DNA from: Fagopyrum homotropicum
Lineage: Eukaryota > Streptophyta > Magnoliopsida > Caryophyllales > Polygonaceae
Direction of reading: 5' to 3'
Length of the DNA: 64,000 bases
Assembly (NCBI GenBank): GCA_033239125.1
Contig: BSWB01000005.1
Location: 116,994,494 to 117,058,493 of the forward strand
Below the pieces are notes generated by a model. It made no database searches. It saw only the letters and a program-made list of their open reading frames with translations, and was not told the origin of the DNA. A program made the position numbers and the translations under genes. Shown here piece by piece: positions 22,395-34,609 of the stretch. Each line of letters opens with the position of its first letter. The first letter of the stretch is position 1.

Positions 22395-25300
22395 CTATCT
22401 GTACCATAAGCCTGTGTCCAGTTCATGTCCATACAAGGGTTCACTATGGCCACTTGCCGCCGGAAAAGACGGGTGAGTTGTCTTGCTTCCCCTCAGTTCC
22501 ATCTCTAGAAGCCGTTGGAAGGCCTGTGACGGATGACTGTTGCCCGGAGCTCCATGCTCCGCTCCTATAGATACGGAGAATTAGTAAGCTAATGTCAGGG
22601 AAATAAACATCAGATTTGGATCACAAAAGAAGTGGAAGATGCAAATTGTTAAATTTCCTTTATCAAGAAGAAAAAAGTATAAAAATTGTCTTCAAATGTA
22701 ATTATGCATTGTGAATTGAAATTGCCGGGATTAATACATATTATAAAAGGTAAACAAGCTTAAAAAAACATATAATAAGGAACAAGCTCAATGAGCTAAA
22801 ATGATATGTATTGAGAGACGGTTGGAGAATCTATAAGGGCAACAACTTTAACAAAGTATCTCTATTCAAACTAACTAGTCCTGGCTGTTTTAGCCCCAGC
22901 ATTAAGTACTTGCCATATGCTTCTAAGTTCATCTCCACCTCAGTTGAGCCTAAAACAAGCAAACGAGCGACATGACCCTAACCTCATTTTTTATATTTAA
23001 GGTCCATTTACTTTTCACTTTCCAGGATTGGATCACAAGAAAAAATTGATGGCTAGAAGTCTTACCTTGTAGGGGCATTCGAGCGTCGAGAAGATTTGAC
23101 TGCTGTTGCCCAAAAGGGAAACTATGATCCTGAATATACCCAGGAGGATTGCCACCAGGGTGGAGAGGAGACGGTGTACCACCATGAAATCCAGGCATAA
23201 TAGGAGACGGTGGAAGGTTATTGGGCATGTGCATCTGTTGTAGCATAGGATGAATGGGATGGTCAAACTCAGAATACCCAGAGTTGGGGTGTCGGAAATG
23301 AGAATGTCCTAGATTTGTAGACATTTGGTGACGGATTGCTGCATCTTGATGGGTGATACCCTCCAATTGCATGAAGTGTGGATTAATATGAGCTGCATGT
23401 GGATCCAAGGGAGGGAAAATTTGCCTTCCATGATTCGCCAGCATATGGTTGAGCTGTGGAGATGAATGAGAATTCATGTTTGGATAAGGCATTTCTGGAT
23501 TTGGTGTTTCAAAAGGGCCACGAGAGAATGGTGAGCTGTTCAAGCCATCTTCTACCGGATGCTGTACATTAAAACGTCGCAAATTTGATGATTCTGCTTC
23601 TGTTTGTGAGCTGTCAGCAGTCAGCCAATTCATTCTGGCATTTTCCAAATTAATTTGACGGGCTCTACCTAATCCCAAGACACTGTCATCATTATTAACC
23701 CTTATATATCTAGCTTCACTGACTGAAGAATTTACAGATCCATCTGCTGAAACCGCAACTGGAAGCATAGAAGGTTCGGAAACAACACCACTTGATGACT
23801 CAGCAAAATTTCTTTGCACGGAAATTGGTGCCTCAGATGACTGCAATTCTGACATAAAAGCGGCCCCAAAGAGTGTCTCGAGGGTCAAGCCCTTCCCTGA
23901 GCTGTGATGTTCTGCATTTACAGGCCTTAAATGACCTTGAGTTTTCGTCTCTGAATGCAAAGGTGAGGATTTGTCTAAAACAGAGATAGGCGCCGTTGTC
24001 TTTGAGTTTGAACCAATGCCCTTTTGTAACAAGGAAAGGAGTTGTTGGGAAGCATTGTTGTTGATGTCAGCTATTGGAATTTCATTTTCGAAACCATGTT
24101 GGTTGAATATTATCCCAGGAGGCTGAGAACTTGAACTACTTCCCCCAATGTCGGAAAGAATTGATTGCTCTAAGTCCTCACATGTAAGAACTGCTGAGAT
24201 TCTCTCTGGCTTATTTTTATCATAAAATGGGTCTAACACACCAGCAGCACTAGGTGGCAGAGAACCCATTTTCATAAAGTTGGATTCTGGAGGCAGTACT
24301 TGCCATGCAGTCTTCGTCTCAGATGGTATTAATCCACTCTTCTCACAAACTATCAAAGAAAGCAAGGGATTTGGTTTCTCTGATGATCCACTCTCCACTG
24401 ATTTCTTTTCTGTACAGCAAGATACGGGATAGATTAAAAAAAAAATTGGAACTTCCAAAACTGCATAACAAGAAAAAGAATGCAATATATACCATAATAC
24501 CTTCTTCCAGAAACCACTGAGCAAACTTGGATGAGTGTAAATCTTGTGGACTCGAGTCAATATCTGTCTTCATATTGAGATCCTAACAACGGAAATCAGA
24601 ACTACTGATCAGATTGATAAAAACATGAATTAAAAAAATGTGGAAAAAGCAGTTCGCTGAAGCAATCCCTTTTCTTTCAAGATACGAGTCATATGACTGA
24701 AACTATATTTATCTTAATGGAGCAAAAGTCTAGACCTATAAGAATTCACCACAAACTTCTTCAATTCTAAAATGTTTAGCATCTGAAGGGACTGCTGTGT
24801 TGGTGAAAACACGTTAATATACATGACAACAACAAAGATTATCCATATAGACTGTAGGCTTGTAGCAGATTTAAATTTTATAACAAATTTTTTTATGTAA
24901 TTGCCTCTTGAGGCTGTTGTGCTAGAAAGTAGAAACACAGCAAATACATATGCATAATAAGTAAAAATATGGTTACAAGATAAATTCTGAGAAATATCAT
25001 AACAAAAACAAAATTTGATAGAAATGCAAACCTTAATTATGTTGGAAGGACTTGTACTCTGTATGTTTAATGCACCTTCAAAAAGATTTTCTAGAACTGA
25101 AGTTGAATGACTATCTTCACCCACAATTATATGTCCATTTTCGTTTTGAGAGTTAATGCCTACAGATTTATCATTGTCAAGGATTTCACCAACGCCTGAT
25201 ATCTTTGTAGCTCCAGATGATAGGTTATCAGTATCCTTCACCTTGCTGGACAATTCAAATGCAGATGATAAATCTACATTTTCTCCACCCTTACTAGCCC

Positions 25301-27668
25301 ATAGGGAAGTGGTTTCAAAGTGCTTCTCATTCAGGTTTAGATGTACAGCTAATTTCTTTTCTTGATTATCATTTCCTGTTTCAAGTTTTCCCACCTGTAG
25401 GAGAAGAAAATAGTATTATATTCAATATCAATCAATTAAATGGAAGTAATAGACATGATGTCAGCTTTTGTCATATGATGGAAAGTCATGACCTCTATTA
25501 TAGGATTGCCGATAGATTTTAGTCCAGAGATTTTCTCTGGTGCAGCATTTGCAAAGCCAGGAGGTACCAGTGGTCTTACAGGATGGCCTTGTGAAGAAAT
25601 AGAAGCCTTTCCAGAATCATTCTGTTGAATTGATTTTGCTAAAGATGTGTCTGATCCAATAGTCAATATAGCATTATCCTCAGCATCCAGAGAAGCAGCC
25701 AACTCAGTCAGGGGATCAACCTTAAGCTTATCCCTCCTTGCCTTTGATTTCATATTTTCTTGTAGTACTTTCTGTTGTTCCTTCCTCATCATCTCAAACT
25801 CAGCTGAAAAAGATATAGCAGGCTGTTAACCAAATGTTTGATTGATAGAACAAGAAATTTTCGACCATTCCCTACGCCAGGCAACAGAAGGGAAAGATGT
25901 ATTACCTCTTCGCTTCCTTTCCTCTTCAACTCTATCCTCACTGGTACCCTCGGCCAATCCAAATGTCTCATCATTAAAGGAGTCCTTAGTTTCTCTCCAC
26001 GAATTGGGAGCCTGAAGAAAGTGAAAATCATATATTGGTTCACATAAAACTGCAGTTCACTAAACTTTGAAAGAAACATAGTTGACTTCCCACAGTCAGC
26101 AGTTATCATAGCCTTAGAGAGGCGCACCTTATATGGACGAGGGGGGTGATATGGATCATTACTTCTATTCATCTGGCGCTGATCATTCGCACCAGACCTT
26201 GGAGCTGAAGAACCAGGTCCATATCCTGGTGGTTTTGGCAAAGATCCACTCCCGAGGAGACCATCATGCTCCGGATTCGGCCAAGACCGCCTCAACTGGT
26301 TCCCATAGCGCCTCCCAGAATCTGGGTAATATCAAAATACAGTAATAAACCAATCCACAAACAAACTTTTTGAGACACGATACTTGAGATATCAAAAAAC
26401 AGTAATCTACAAAGGAGAAAATTTTCAGTACTTCTTCTCACATTTCATGAGAATAGAAATAAATAAATACAGGAAACAGCCTAAACAATTATGCACTAAA
26501 GTTTCGGTTTCCCAAGTCTAATGTAGCTGGAGATGTTGATGTTGGAATTCTTAATCCATCTATACAAAATAGAAGTCTGAACCCATAACATTTTACCTTC
26601 AGCTATCAACGATAATTCCTTCCAACCCCCTCAAAATAAAATAAGGCTGAAGTTATTCAATTACACAAAAGAAAGTGTAACGTTGAATAACAGCCTTGTA
26701 GGATCCAGATTCATCAATGCATTTCATAGACTAATGGAGCACTGTGATCAACCCTTCAAAGAACAAAACAAGTCTCTCACTTCTGTTCTTCTTTTGCATT
26801 ACCAATAACAACTAATTAGTGTCAAAATTATTATATTTGGAAAAATCAACTTAATTAGCTAGGGTCCTTCTAGGATGATGATTCATCGCTGCATTATTCT
26901 TCCGTTAAATCTCATTACTTTAATGAGTAAAGAAACTCATAGTTCAATTTTCATAATTTATTAGGAACGCAAACTTCATTTAATGTTGAATAAAAGGCTT
27001 TCTAGCAAAGAGAATACATGATCAACCAATCAATACAAAGATAAAATGTGAAAAACCAAGAATCTTAAGAACTGAACACAACAACAAAAATTTTAATAGT
27101 TGGTAGGTGATAGATGTTTTCACCTACCTGAATCCCTGTCAGATTGTGAGTCAGAATCACTTCGCCAGCTAGGACGGTTATCCCACCTCTGGAATCCCCT
27201 TGAGACGTCACCTGTTTCTCCTTTTCCAGGAGGAGACGAGCCATGCTCTTTACGCCTAAAGCCTTGCTCTGGAGAACTTCTAAATTCGCTGATCAACATT
27301 TTCGTGAAAAAATCAGAAAAGTAGTGCATGTCCAAATGCAGGACTATATTCACAATAGAAAAAATAATTGTAGAGAAGAAGTCGAGGGAACAACAGAACG
27401 AGAACATAACATCTACCTTAAAAGTGATTCGTCAACCCCCTTTGGGAGCCTTTTACAGATCTCCAATTCACTTAATGATAATAGATATTCTCTTGTATAA
27501 GCTATCTTTGACTGCCTGCTTGCAAATGTATGTTTGTTAGTAGAGAGCCATACACAATTGCACGAAAAGGAAACCATTAGATCATGAGAAAAGAATGAAG
27601 TACCTCGATGATGTCAAGTTGCTTTCTTCAGGTTGTACAATGGAGGGATCATCATTCTTGTCACTCAT
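22395..27668 (-). CDS. CBE1: Plant-specific eIF4E-binding protein, CBE1 family, 10 exons
   Basis: Homolog of Arabidopsis CONSERVED BINDING OF EIF4E 1 (At4g01290), which binds the cap-binding protein eIF4E. Exons, GT/AG: 27668-27604, 27515-27417, 27288-27128, 26321-26128, 26011-25906, 25803-25493, 25394-25032, 24582-24501, 24409-23066, 22564-22395. They sum to 2895 nt, 964 codons plus TAG; phases agree at every junction. Near the N-terminus lies YTREYLL (residues 28-34), a canonical eIF4E-binding motif Y-x4-L-hydrophobic. Then come an arginine/serine-rich stretch with SDSQSDRDS, the conserved block EHDGLLGSG ... PYHPPRPYK, an acidic/arginine stretch ending EEERKRRG, and PLVPPGF. Exon 9 encodes a long polar, Pro/Met/His-rich region. 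The C-terminus ends YGHELDTGLWYR. The protein is predicted to be mostly disordered. The family is recognised from these blocks, without alignment. Exon 6 uses the weak-looking donor GAG/GTCATG, chosen because it keeps the frame. Confidence 0.9.
22831..22949 (-). other. Possible alternative terminal exon in the last intron of CBE1
   Basis: An acceptor (TTTTAG) at 22950 would open a 119-nt reading frame in phase with exon 9 and ending in TAG at 22833-22831. It encodes STEVEMNLEAYGKYLM and more. The constitutive join skips it, because exon 9 to 22564 keeps the frame and yields the conserved C-terminus. It has no family similarity that I recognise, so it is recorded only as a candidate. Confidence 0.25.
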
Positions 27669-29100
27669 CCTCAAACCTTTTTTAGTAAGAAGCAATACTC
27701 CTTGCGATTGGTGCGATGCGGGGCCACAAGTAAGGAACTACCAAATATAACTTTGAAGTTTAGACCACAAGTAACTACTCCAACCAACACTAAATTTGAT
27801 ATTTCAACATTGAGACTGTAAAAGTAATGATAACAACTAACAGTGTGCTCATCACGGGAAAAATGGTACAAAAAACTCAACTTTCCAATCAAACTATACA
27901 TGCAAATTCTAGCCAGATATCCCATAAAGCTATTTCGTTAGCACCGAAATAAAACCATCAGACATCTGTAATTTACTAATCATTTCCATGCTTTTAATAT
28001 AGAGTTTATGCAAGAAATGACAAAACATGAGACATATCACATACAATATTGTCTATATATGGCAGTTAATCCCACATAGAGGCATGACAATACCATGTTT
28101 TAGACTAATAGGGTAGGATCTTCTAGTTCTCCGAAAATCAGATCATTCCTTTGATACGTTTACAAGGACTCAAAAATCCAAACAAGCTCCAAAGAGGCAT
28201 TTCTTACTCAAAATAATCAGGGAGGGGTCCAAAGAGTACTTTCTTGAGGCAAAAATGACAGCAGTTGTAAATTTGTATTCAATCAACACAATAGAGTGTA
28301 CAGTCAAACTAAATAACAACTTATAGCTTAGGATTACGCTGAATCTACGGTAACCTAAACGACACAAAAAAACTTCAATCTTCCACTTACAAGTCACGAC
28401 CATTTCGCTTGCGAAATTCATACAATTAATTACGAATCTGTGATAGGAACCAGATGATGCATTCACATAGTATGTAAAGCCCTATCAAAGATTTTCAAAT
28501 CAGACAAAACAATAAAACCCTAGACTTCGTCAGAATCGAGTAAGAAAATCGAATCTCATCGGATCAAACCAACCAGGACCTAAAATATCATGAAAAACAA
28601 GGAAAGAATGTTAGTGTGAATAAACTCACCGGAAAATAGAAGAGAATCGGCTGGGAATCCGCTTGTTAGCAGCACAACGAAGAGGAGGAGGTACACGAGA
28701 AAATAACAATAATTGGCGTTTGACTTGTGCTGGACCTTCCTACCTCGGGCTTCAACGGAGAACATCCATTGAAGGAATCATCCATCAATAGGCAGTAGGC
28801 CAGAGTCGAGATTGAGAGAAAAAGTGAATTATTCACCAGGATACGAGCGTCTTGTACGTTATTCGAGCTGGGAGAGAAATAGTAAGAAGGGAGTCAAGGA
28901 TAGATGGAGAGCGAGCTTAGTTGGTGTAGATCGCTGACATGAGAGTGCGTTGAAGAAACAGAAATCTGAAAATCGTAGGAGCTGAGTTTGTGTGCTTCTG
29001 CACTCGGCAGGAGGAAGAAGCTGGAATTCCCTGCTTGCTGGTGGAGAGAGAGAGAGGGAGGAAGGGAGAGAGAAAGAGAAGGTCAGATTTTGGAAAGCGT
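27669..29100 (-). promoter_or_regulatory. 5' leader with a leader intron and upstream ATGs of CBE1
   Basis: On the minus strand a strong donor, CCG/GTGAGT, lies at 28630/28629, so a leader exon probably covers about 29050-28631 and an intron of roughly 0.9 kb separates it from the coding start at 27668. The leader exon contains ATGs at 28769 (a five-codon frame) and 28765 (a longer frame reaching the donor), which could act as upstream ORFs. A CT-rich patch (29047-29090, read as GA-rich on plus) is typical near plant transcription starts. The transcription start is inferred. Confidence 0.5.
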
Positions 29101-29518
29101 AATTTCACCCTTGGTCCAAACCTCTAAATCTTATTTCAAATAGGTCCCTAACTTAGTAACTTGCAAAGGACCTAGTAACTTGCAAAATGGCATAGTTACC
29201 AACTTACCATAGATTTGGATTTGTTTAAATTTCTAATAGACCCACAAATTCCTTTATCATTCAGTTTGAGATTTTTTATTTTGTTCTTCAATCGTGGAAT
29301 AGATTTTAGAAGCTTTCTAAGATATGAGTAAAACTTTTTTTTTAAAGATTTTGAGAGATTTTTTAGAATAGATTTTAGAATCTTTCTCAGATCTCACTAC
29401 AGTTCGTCTTATTCGAGTGTCGTCTGATGGTTCTTGTATCGTCTGTAATGATTGTTTCTTCTTTTTCTTCAAGCGTACTTTTTTCCAGATCCGATTTTAG
29501 CCTTCAACATTATGAGTA
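29101..29518. other. Intergenic DNA upstream of CBE1
   Basis: No gene was seen. The AGATTTT(A/G)GA words repeat at 29300-29375, apparently a small local duplication. Confidence 0.4.
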
Positions 29519-29698
29519 GGGTGTAAATGGGTTGGGGATTCACCGAAATTCGCGGGTAGTACCCATCATGGGGATGAGAATTTTAAACGAGAACGGGACG
29601 GGGACGGGTTAAAAATTGATTCCCCGATTGGGATGGGGATGGGGACGAGGATGAAGATAAAGGCATCGCCCCGCTCCCAGACCCAAACCCGAACCCAT
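29519..29698. mobile_element. Short hAT-like MITE at the left end of a gypsy remnant
   Basis: It starts GGGTGTAAATGGGTTGGGG and ends CCCAAACCCGAACCCAT, which are imperfect inverted repeats, with GGGGATGGGGAC-type runs inside. A similar element lies at about 54456-54775. It abuts the protease fragment, so it may mark where the older gypsy element was cut off. Confidence 0.45.
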
Positions 29699-31055
29699 CG
29701 ATCTTGGCACCGTGGTAGACTAGCCAATCGACTCCTAATATAATATAGTGGGGACTTATCTGGATAACTATTAGGTTGGCAGAAAATTTTCGTCCCTCAA
29801 TCAAGATCGGAAAATCAACCAGTTCCATGATACATATCAATTTATCCCCATTAGGTAGGATGACAGCGTACGGTTCACATGAGTTCTCACTTTTTTACCC
29901 TAAATTGGTTAACACATTTCTTCGAAATAAAAGAGTATGTTGCCCCAGAGTCAAAAAGAATTTTTACTGGTTTAGAATAGCTATGAAGGGTACCTTGGGT
30001 AACAGGGGTATTAGTCTCTCCTATTTGCCTCATCTGGTATAGACGGGGGTCTGCCTTGGAAGTCCCGGTTGCTTGCTTGTCCTTGTTTTGTATTGTATGG
30101 TGTGACATTGATGGTGCAATTGATCGAACTTGTTGAGATGGATTAGCTCTTGGATTATTGGTGGACGTTTGATAAGACATTGTTGGTCTTTGTACAATAT
30201 TTCTACAAAATCATACCATGTGTCCAATCTTTCCACAACCTCTACACTCACGAGCTTCTTTGCACAATATCGTCGGAGGTGATTTGGATTTCCACAATTA
30301 TAGCATCTACGCTCTTCTCTTGATGCCTTGGGATTTTGAAAGGTCGTTTGTCGGCTAAATTGAGTTGATCCCCTTCTTTCTGATTCCAATGGTGGTGCCG
30401 GTCATTTAAATCTCACACTCGATTGCCCTCCTTTCTTCCAAATCTCGTTCTTCATCCGCTTATTCGCATTGTCTATAGCAGCTTTCATATGTAAAGTTTC
30501 GTCCATAAATTGTTCCAAGGTAACACAATTATGTCGTATCATGGACGGTGCAATTTCAGGGAGTAACTATTCGTAAAATTGTCGGATCTTATCTTCCTCA
30601 TTCCTAATTATTGGTCCGGAAAAGGGTAATAATTGTTGACACTTTTCTGCCAACTGGGGTATTTTGAGTTTGTCATTATGCGGGAATAAGAACTCCCGTC
30701 GCTTTTCCTCTCGTCTAGCTGATGAAAAGAAATGATCCATCAACTTGGTCTTAAATAACTCCCAACTTATGGAATTATCATCTGCGGGTTTGGTTGTTTC
30801 CCACCAGAAATGGATGTTGTCTCGAAGGTACAACACTATAATGCGAACTTTTGTTGCCTCTGAACAGTTGACTTCCCTGAACCTTTATTCTATGTGACCA
30901 AACCAATGTTGTAGCCTCATTGGTTCGCTAGTTCCATCATACTTATCGGGTTTCATAGCCCGTATCACCTGATAGGCACGATCATAACTCCATTCTTCGT
31001 TCTGCACCAATGGTTGTAACATTGGTGGAGGTGACTGTTCGCTCCAAACGGTGTG
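29699..31055 (-). pseudogene. Ty3/gypsy gag and protease remnant
   Basis: On the minus strand the retrotransposon gag domain is at 31000-30570 (MKPDKYDGTSEP, WWETTKPADD, then WELFKTKLMDHFF), the zinc knuckle CYNCGNPNHLRRYC at about 30310-30270, and the protease motif ILFDSGATYSFISK at about 29950-29905, with LGVDWLVYHGAKI after it at about 29735-29695. Stops and shifts break the frame. Reverse transcriptase and everything beyond are missing. It belongs to the same element as the pieces at 32783-33652, 37282-37560 and the leader at 37756-37812. Confidence 0.8.
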
Positions 31056-32782
31056 TGAAAGCTTTAAATTTATAATCCAAGAAGTATGCTTGAACAAATA
31101 TGCAAACCCGTAGTGTAAGGGTCAATTGTAATAAAAAGCAAGAATTCCAAGGGTCGATCACAAGGACTTAGGTGAAACAAAACACATAATTGGCTGTCAA
31201 GTATTGTAATTGACCAAAAAGCAATTAAAGTACAAAGATGATGTAAAGTTAAGTAAGGGAAAATGCGGATTCTAGGGATTAAAACATCTAGTTGTGGTTC
31301 CGACTCAAGATCTCAAAGGATAACGCGGACAAAGCTGAGGTTTGCTAAGGGAAGGTGTTTCTAAGGTGGGAATAGATTACCGGGTAAGTCTCACTACTCA
31401 CTATCCCAATCCAAAGAGCCTATTACCGGGTTAGTCTCAAGGTACTAAGGAAAGAAACTATAATCTCAAACCATCACACCACCCAAGGGAATAGAATTAA
31501 CCTTTACCGGGTAAGTCTCAGGCTAACTCTCAAAGATGGGATGAAGGCACACTCAAACCCCAATAAAGGACAAACCTTTATTACCTACACTCATGATCTT
31601 GGGTAAACAAACAAAGGAATCACCGGGTAAGTCTCATCCTAGGCTTGCATTGAACCAGGAAAGGTGTAATAAGAATAGGATTTGGCAAACTAGAATACTT
31701 AATTCTCAGTTTCGAATCAAGAAAGGTTCACCTCGTTCAGTTTATGTACCATCCCGGTCGAGATGTTCCACAGCTGACCGAGGTATTCTAGGGTTAAGGT
31801 AAAAAAAACTCGAGCTTTCAGGGTCCTGTTGGGATTAAGATCATTCTATCATCGTCTTTCCCACAACTTTTAGTCAATCACCCTAGAATCGCATAAGAAA
31901 CTTAGCCAATAATCATCATGATAACAATAATCAAGTATATGGGAAATGAATCAATATTCGAACAAGAAAACCTTAAGAAAAAGGTCTCAATAACTGAATC
32001 AAATAACAACAAAATCAGCGTTCCTTAAATCACAAAACAACTAAGACAACAAACCAAAAGGGAATCTAAGAAAGTCTTACAAATTCCCTCAAAAGCTAAC
32101 TCCAAACTAGATCTTCTTTCCTTGATCTTCAATCCTTCAAACCTTCCTTCAAACTCCCAGAAAATCCTTCTAATTACTGGATGCTCTAAGCATGGTTGAA
32201 CTTGTGGAAAATCTAACCCTTTATATAGGAAAATTATCTTCCAAAGATAATAATATCTTAAAAAGATAATTTCCTAGAAAATATATCCATATCTCTAAAA
32301 TAGATCTCCCAAAATAATATCTTCCTTCCAGAAATCTAGCCCAAAAATATAAGATATCTTCTTTCCAAAAATAAAAGATCTCAGCCAAAAATAAAGATCT
32401 CGCCGGCGGTAGGGTGTTCGCCTCGGTCAAGACGCTCCTCAAGATCACCTCGGTCAAGGTGATACTATATCTTACCGAGGTGAATATCAACTGAATGTGA
32501 AATCTCTCAAATCTGGTCCAAAGTATATCTTCTTCATCATTTCCATGCTTCCTGAGTTCTTCTTTAAGCTCTAGAATGTAGCTCCAATGACTCCTTAGCT
32601 CCATTTTGATGCAAAACGTGCCATTTTACCTACAATTACAACGAAACTAGGTGTAGACCTCGATTCCCATAAACGTAGATGAAACAACAATATAATCACA
32701 TAATATACATCCATACATGTAGGTTATTGAAGATAAAACGTCTAAACAAGTCCCAAAATATAGACTATAATACATGCTATCA
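31056..32782 (-). mobile_element. Athila-type solo LTR (variant C)
   Basis: On the minus strand the 1727-bp element starts TGATAGCATGTATTATAG and ends with CTTTCA after TATAAATTTAAAG, the same plan as the LTRs of the Athila element at 37813. The flanks GTGTG and GTGAT are an imperfect 5-bp target duplication. The gag of the host element continues on both sides. A TATA box (TATATAA, minus strand, 32227-32221) lies downstream of CCTCGGTCAAG modules (32402-32488). Confidence 0.75.
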
Positions 32783-33652
32783 GTGATGATTCGGCTACCC
32801 TGGCCAAACCAAAGGATGCATGATGCATCGCTCTATCCACTATAGGTTGGATCAGATTATACAAGGCCTCTGGTCCTACTGTGTTTTCTGGAATGTTAAC
32901 TGGTGGAATTTGGGGTGGTTGAGACCGTACTGCTAATTGTTGTGGTGTATTCATATTTCCTTTAATCTCTTCATGAGATTGCTTATAAGTAGCCATTTCA
33001 GGTTGGTTTTCTGCCGTGTATGAATGTTGTGGTTGGTCGTTCATCTGAATGTCAATATTTGGCCCTTGTTAGTGACATTGTTAATCATATCATTTTATAA
33101 CATATACTTATTTCATACATATAAGATTTTATTTTACATTAATTCCTTACACACAACGATATGCTTTCCTTCCTTTGTGTACAATCTGGAAAATCAGGGT
33201 TCAGGTTTTGCTTCTCTTAGAGCTAGACTTACATAGTATTCACACACCCACACTTCTAGTTATTTATATATATGGGTATTATACAAACTTGGTCCCACTT
33301 TCCTTAACCTAGTTCTTCTTAGGGTTTTTAATCCTAAGGATGCGTTTACCCTTCTTATTGGTGGTCATTTTCGTGTTTGGCTCTGAACAAGGGGTTTTCG
33401 CAACTTGGGTTTCCTCTATCTTCCAGAGTTCGTTTTCGATGTCCTGTAGATGAGCTCTAAGTTCCCATCTTTCCTCTTGCAGTTCTTGAAGTCTTTTGGT
33501 TTTGGTTTTGGTTTAGAGGTTACTTGTTCTTCTAAGAAGGTACTTCCATGCGTTGATCCTTGCATTGAACCTTCATCCCTAAGAATTCCGCAGTAGTCTA
33601 TATAATCATATATTGGCTCATAAGGAGCGTATATGGGCATTAGAGGTCCAGG
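32783..33652 (-). pseudogene. Gypsy gag N-terminus and upstream reading frame
   Basis: On the minus strand one frame (33652-33420) contains PLMPIYAPYEPIYDYIDYCG and ends near 33416. After about 370 nt without coding, a second frame starts at ATG 33044 (MNDQPQHSYTAENQ) and runs into the solo LTR at 32782, beyond which gag resumes. The first frame is the continuation of the frame at 37550-37282, interrupted by the solo LTR between. The element therefore seems to have had an extra ORF before gag. Confidence 0.65.
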
Positions 33653-34390
33653 TGTACCATCCGGAATTTTTATTCCGGTTGTTGAGCGGGTTTCGACCTT
33701 TCCACAGGCACGACTCAGATTTCCCGCAGGCACGGGATGCCGAGTAACGGGATTTTTATTCCGAATCCCGTTCCGACCTTCCGTTATTCCGCCTTTTTGC
33801 TTTCGACCTCTCATTTCTGGCATAAGGGACAAGAGGTCAGCTGACCCCTTATTTCATTCCCCTTTGTGTAGCCTTGTGACCTCTCCTCTCTCCTCACATA
33901 TTCCCACGCACGTTACTCTCGTTCACTTTCTTCTCTTTGCGCTCTTTCCTCTTCCTTTACCTTGGAGCTCTTGCCTTGTGATCTGCAGCAGTGGGAAGCT
34001 TTGAGTTTTGCTTGGGTAAGCTTTTTCTTCTCCCTTTTTTCTTCTTCCAAATGTTATCTTCTTCTTCTTCTCCTCCTCCTCTTCTCCATTGTCATGGATG
34101 AAGCTCTTGAGGAAGTTTCTTTAATTTCCTTTGCATGCATATGCTCTTAGAATGATTAGGTCATGGAGAGGTGATGACATGAATTATGACCTATTTTTAG
34201 GCATGTATTTATATAGATTTTCCCTTTATTTTGCATGCATAGACATTATATTCACCTACTTTGCAAGAATAGAGGTCTACACACAGTTTTATTGTATTTG
34301 TAGGTAATTTGGCGAATTATGGAGCGAAATGACATATTTTATGGATCAAGCCTTAAAGCGGGACAAAAAGGAGCATAAAGGGAAGCTAGG

Positions 34391-34541
34391 ACGCGCTAGA
34401 GTATTCTATGATACCGTGTGATGCGCCAAAGTATCTTCTGATACCGTCTGACGCGCCAAAGTATCTTCTGATACCGTCTGACGTGCCAATGTATTCTCTG
34501 ATACCGTTCAATGCGGCCCAGAATATTTTCTGATACCAGCG
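34391..34541 (+). repeat. Five tandem 30-bp repeats upstream of the LTR TATA box
   Basis: Units start at 34391, 34421, 34451, 34481 and 34511 with consensus (A)(C/T)GCGCCAAAGTATCTTCTG followed by ATACCGTCTG. The two central units are almost identical and the outer ones are more diverged. The array ends about 60 bp before the TATA box. Confidence 0.92.
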
Positions 34542-34601
34542 GCTCGACTTCTTTTCAGCCCAAATATTTAGGGTTTTATCCTTAAACCCTAGGTTTATCC
34601 T

Positions 34602-34609
34602 TATAAATA
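34602..34609 (+). promoter_or_regulatory. TATA box of solo LTR B
   Basis: TATAAATA follows CTTA at the position that matches the TATA box of the intact Athila LTR. Confidence 0.55.

Noticed and set aside
24714..25031. Continuation of the CBE1 reading frame past the exon at 25032
   Set aside because: There is a clear donor at 25032/25031, and the following codons are hydrophobic and unlike the family; the next exon at 24582 keeps the frame.
29047..29090. GA-rich run as an independent repeat element
   Set aside because: It fits better as a CT-rich patch near the start of the CBE1 transcript on the minus strand.
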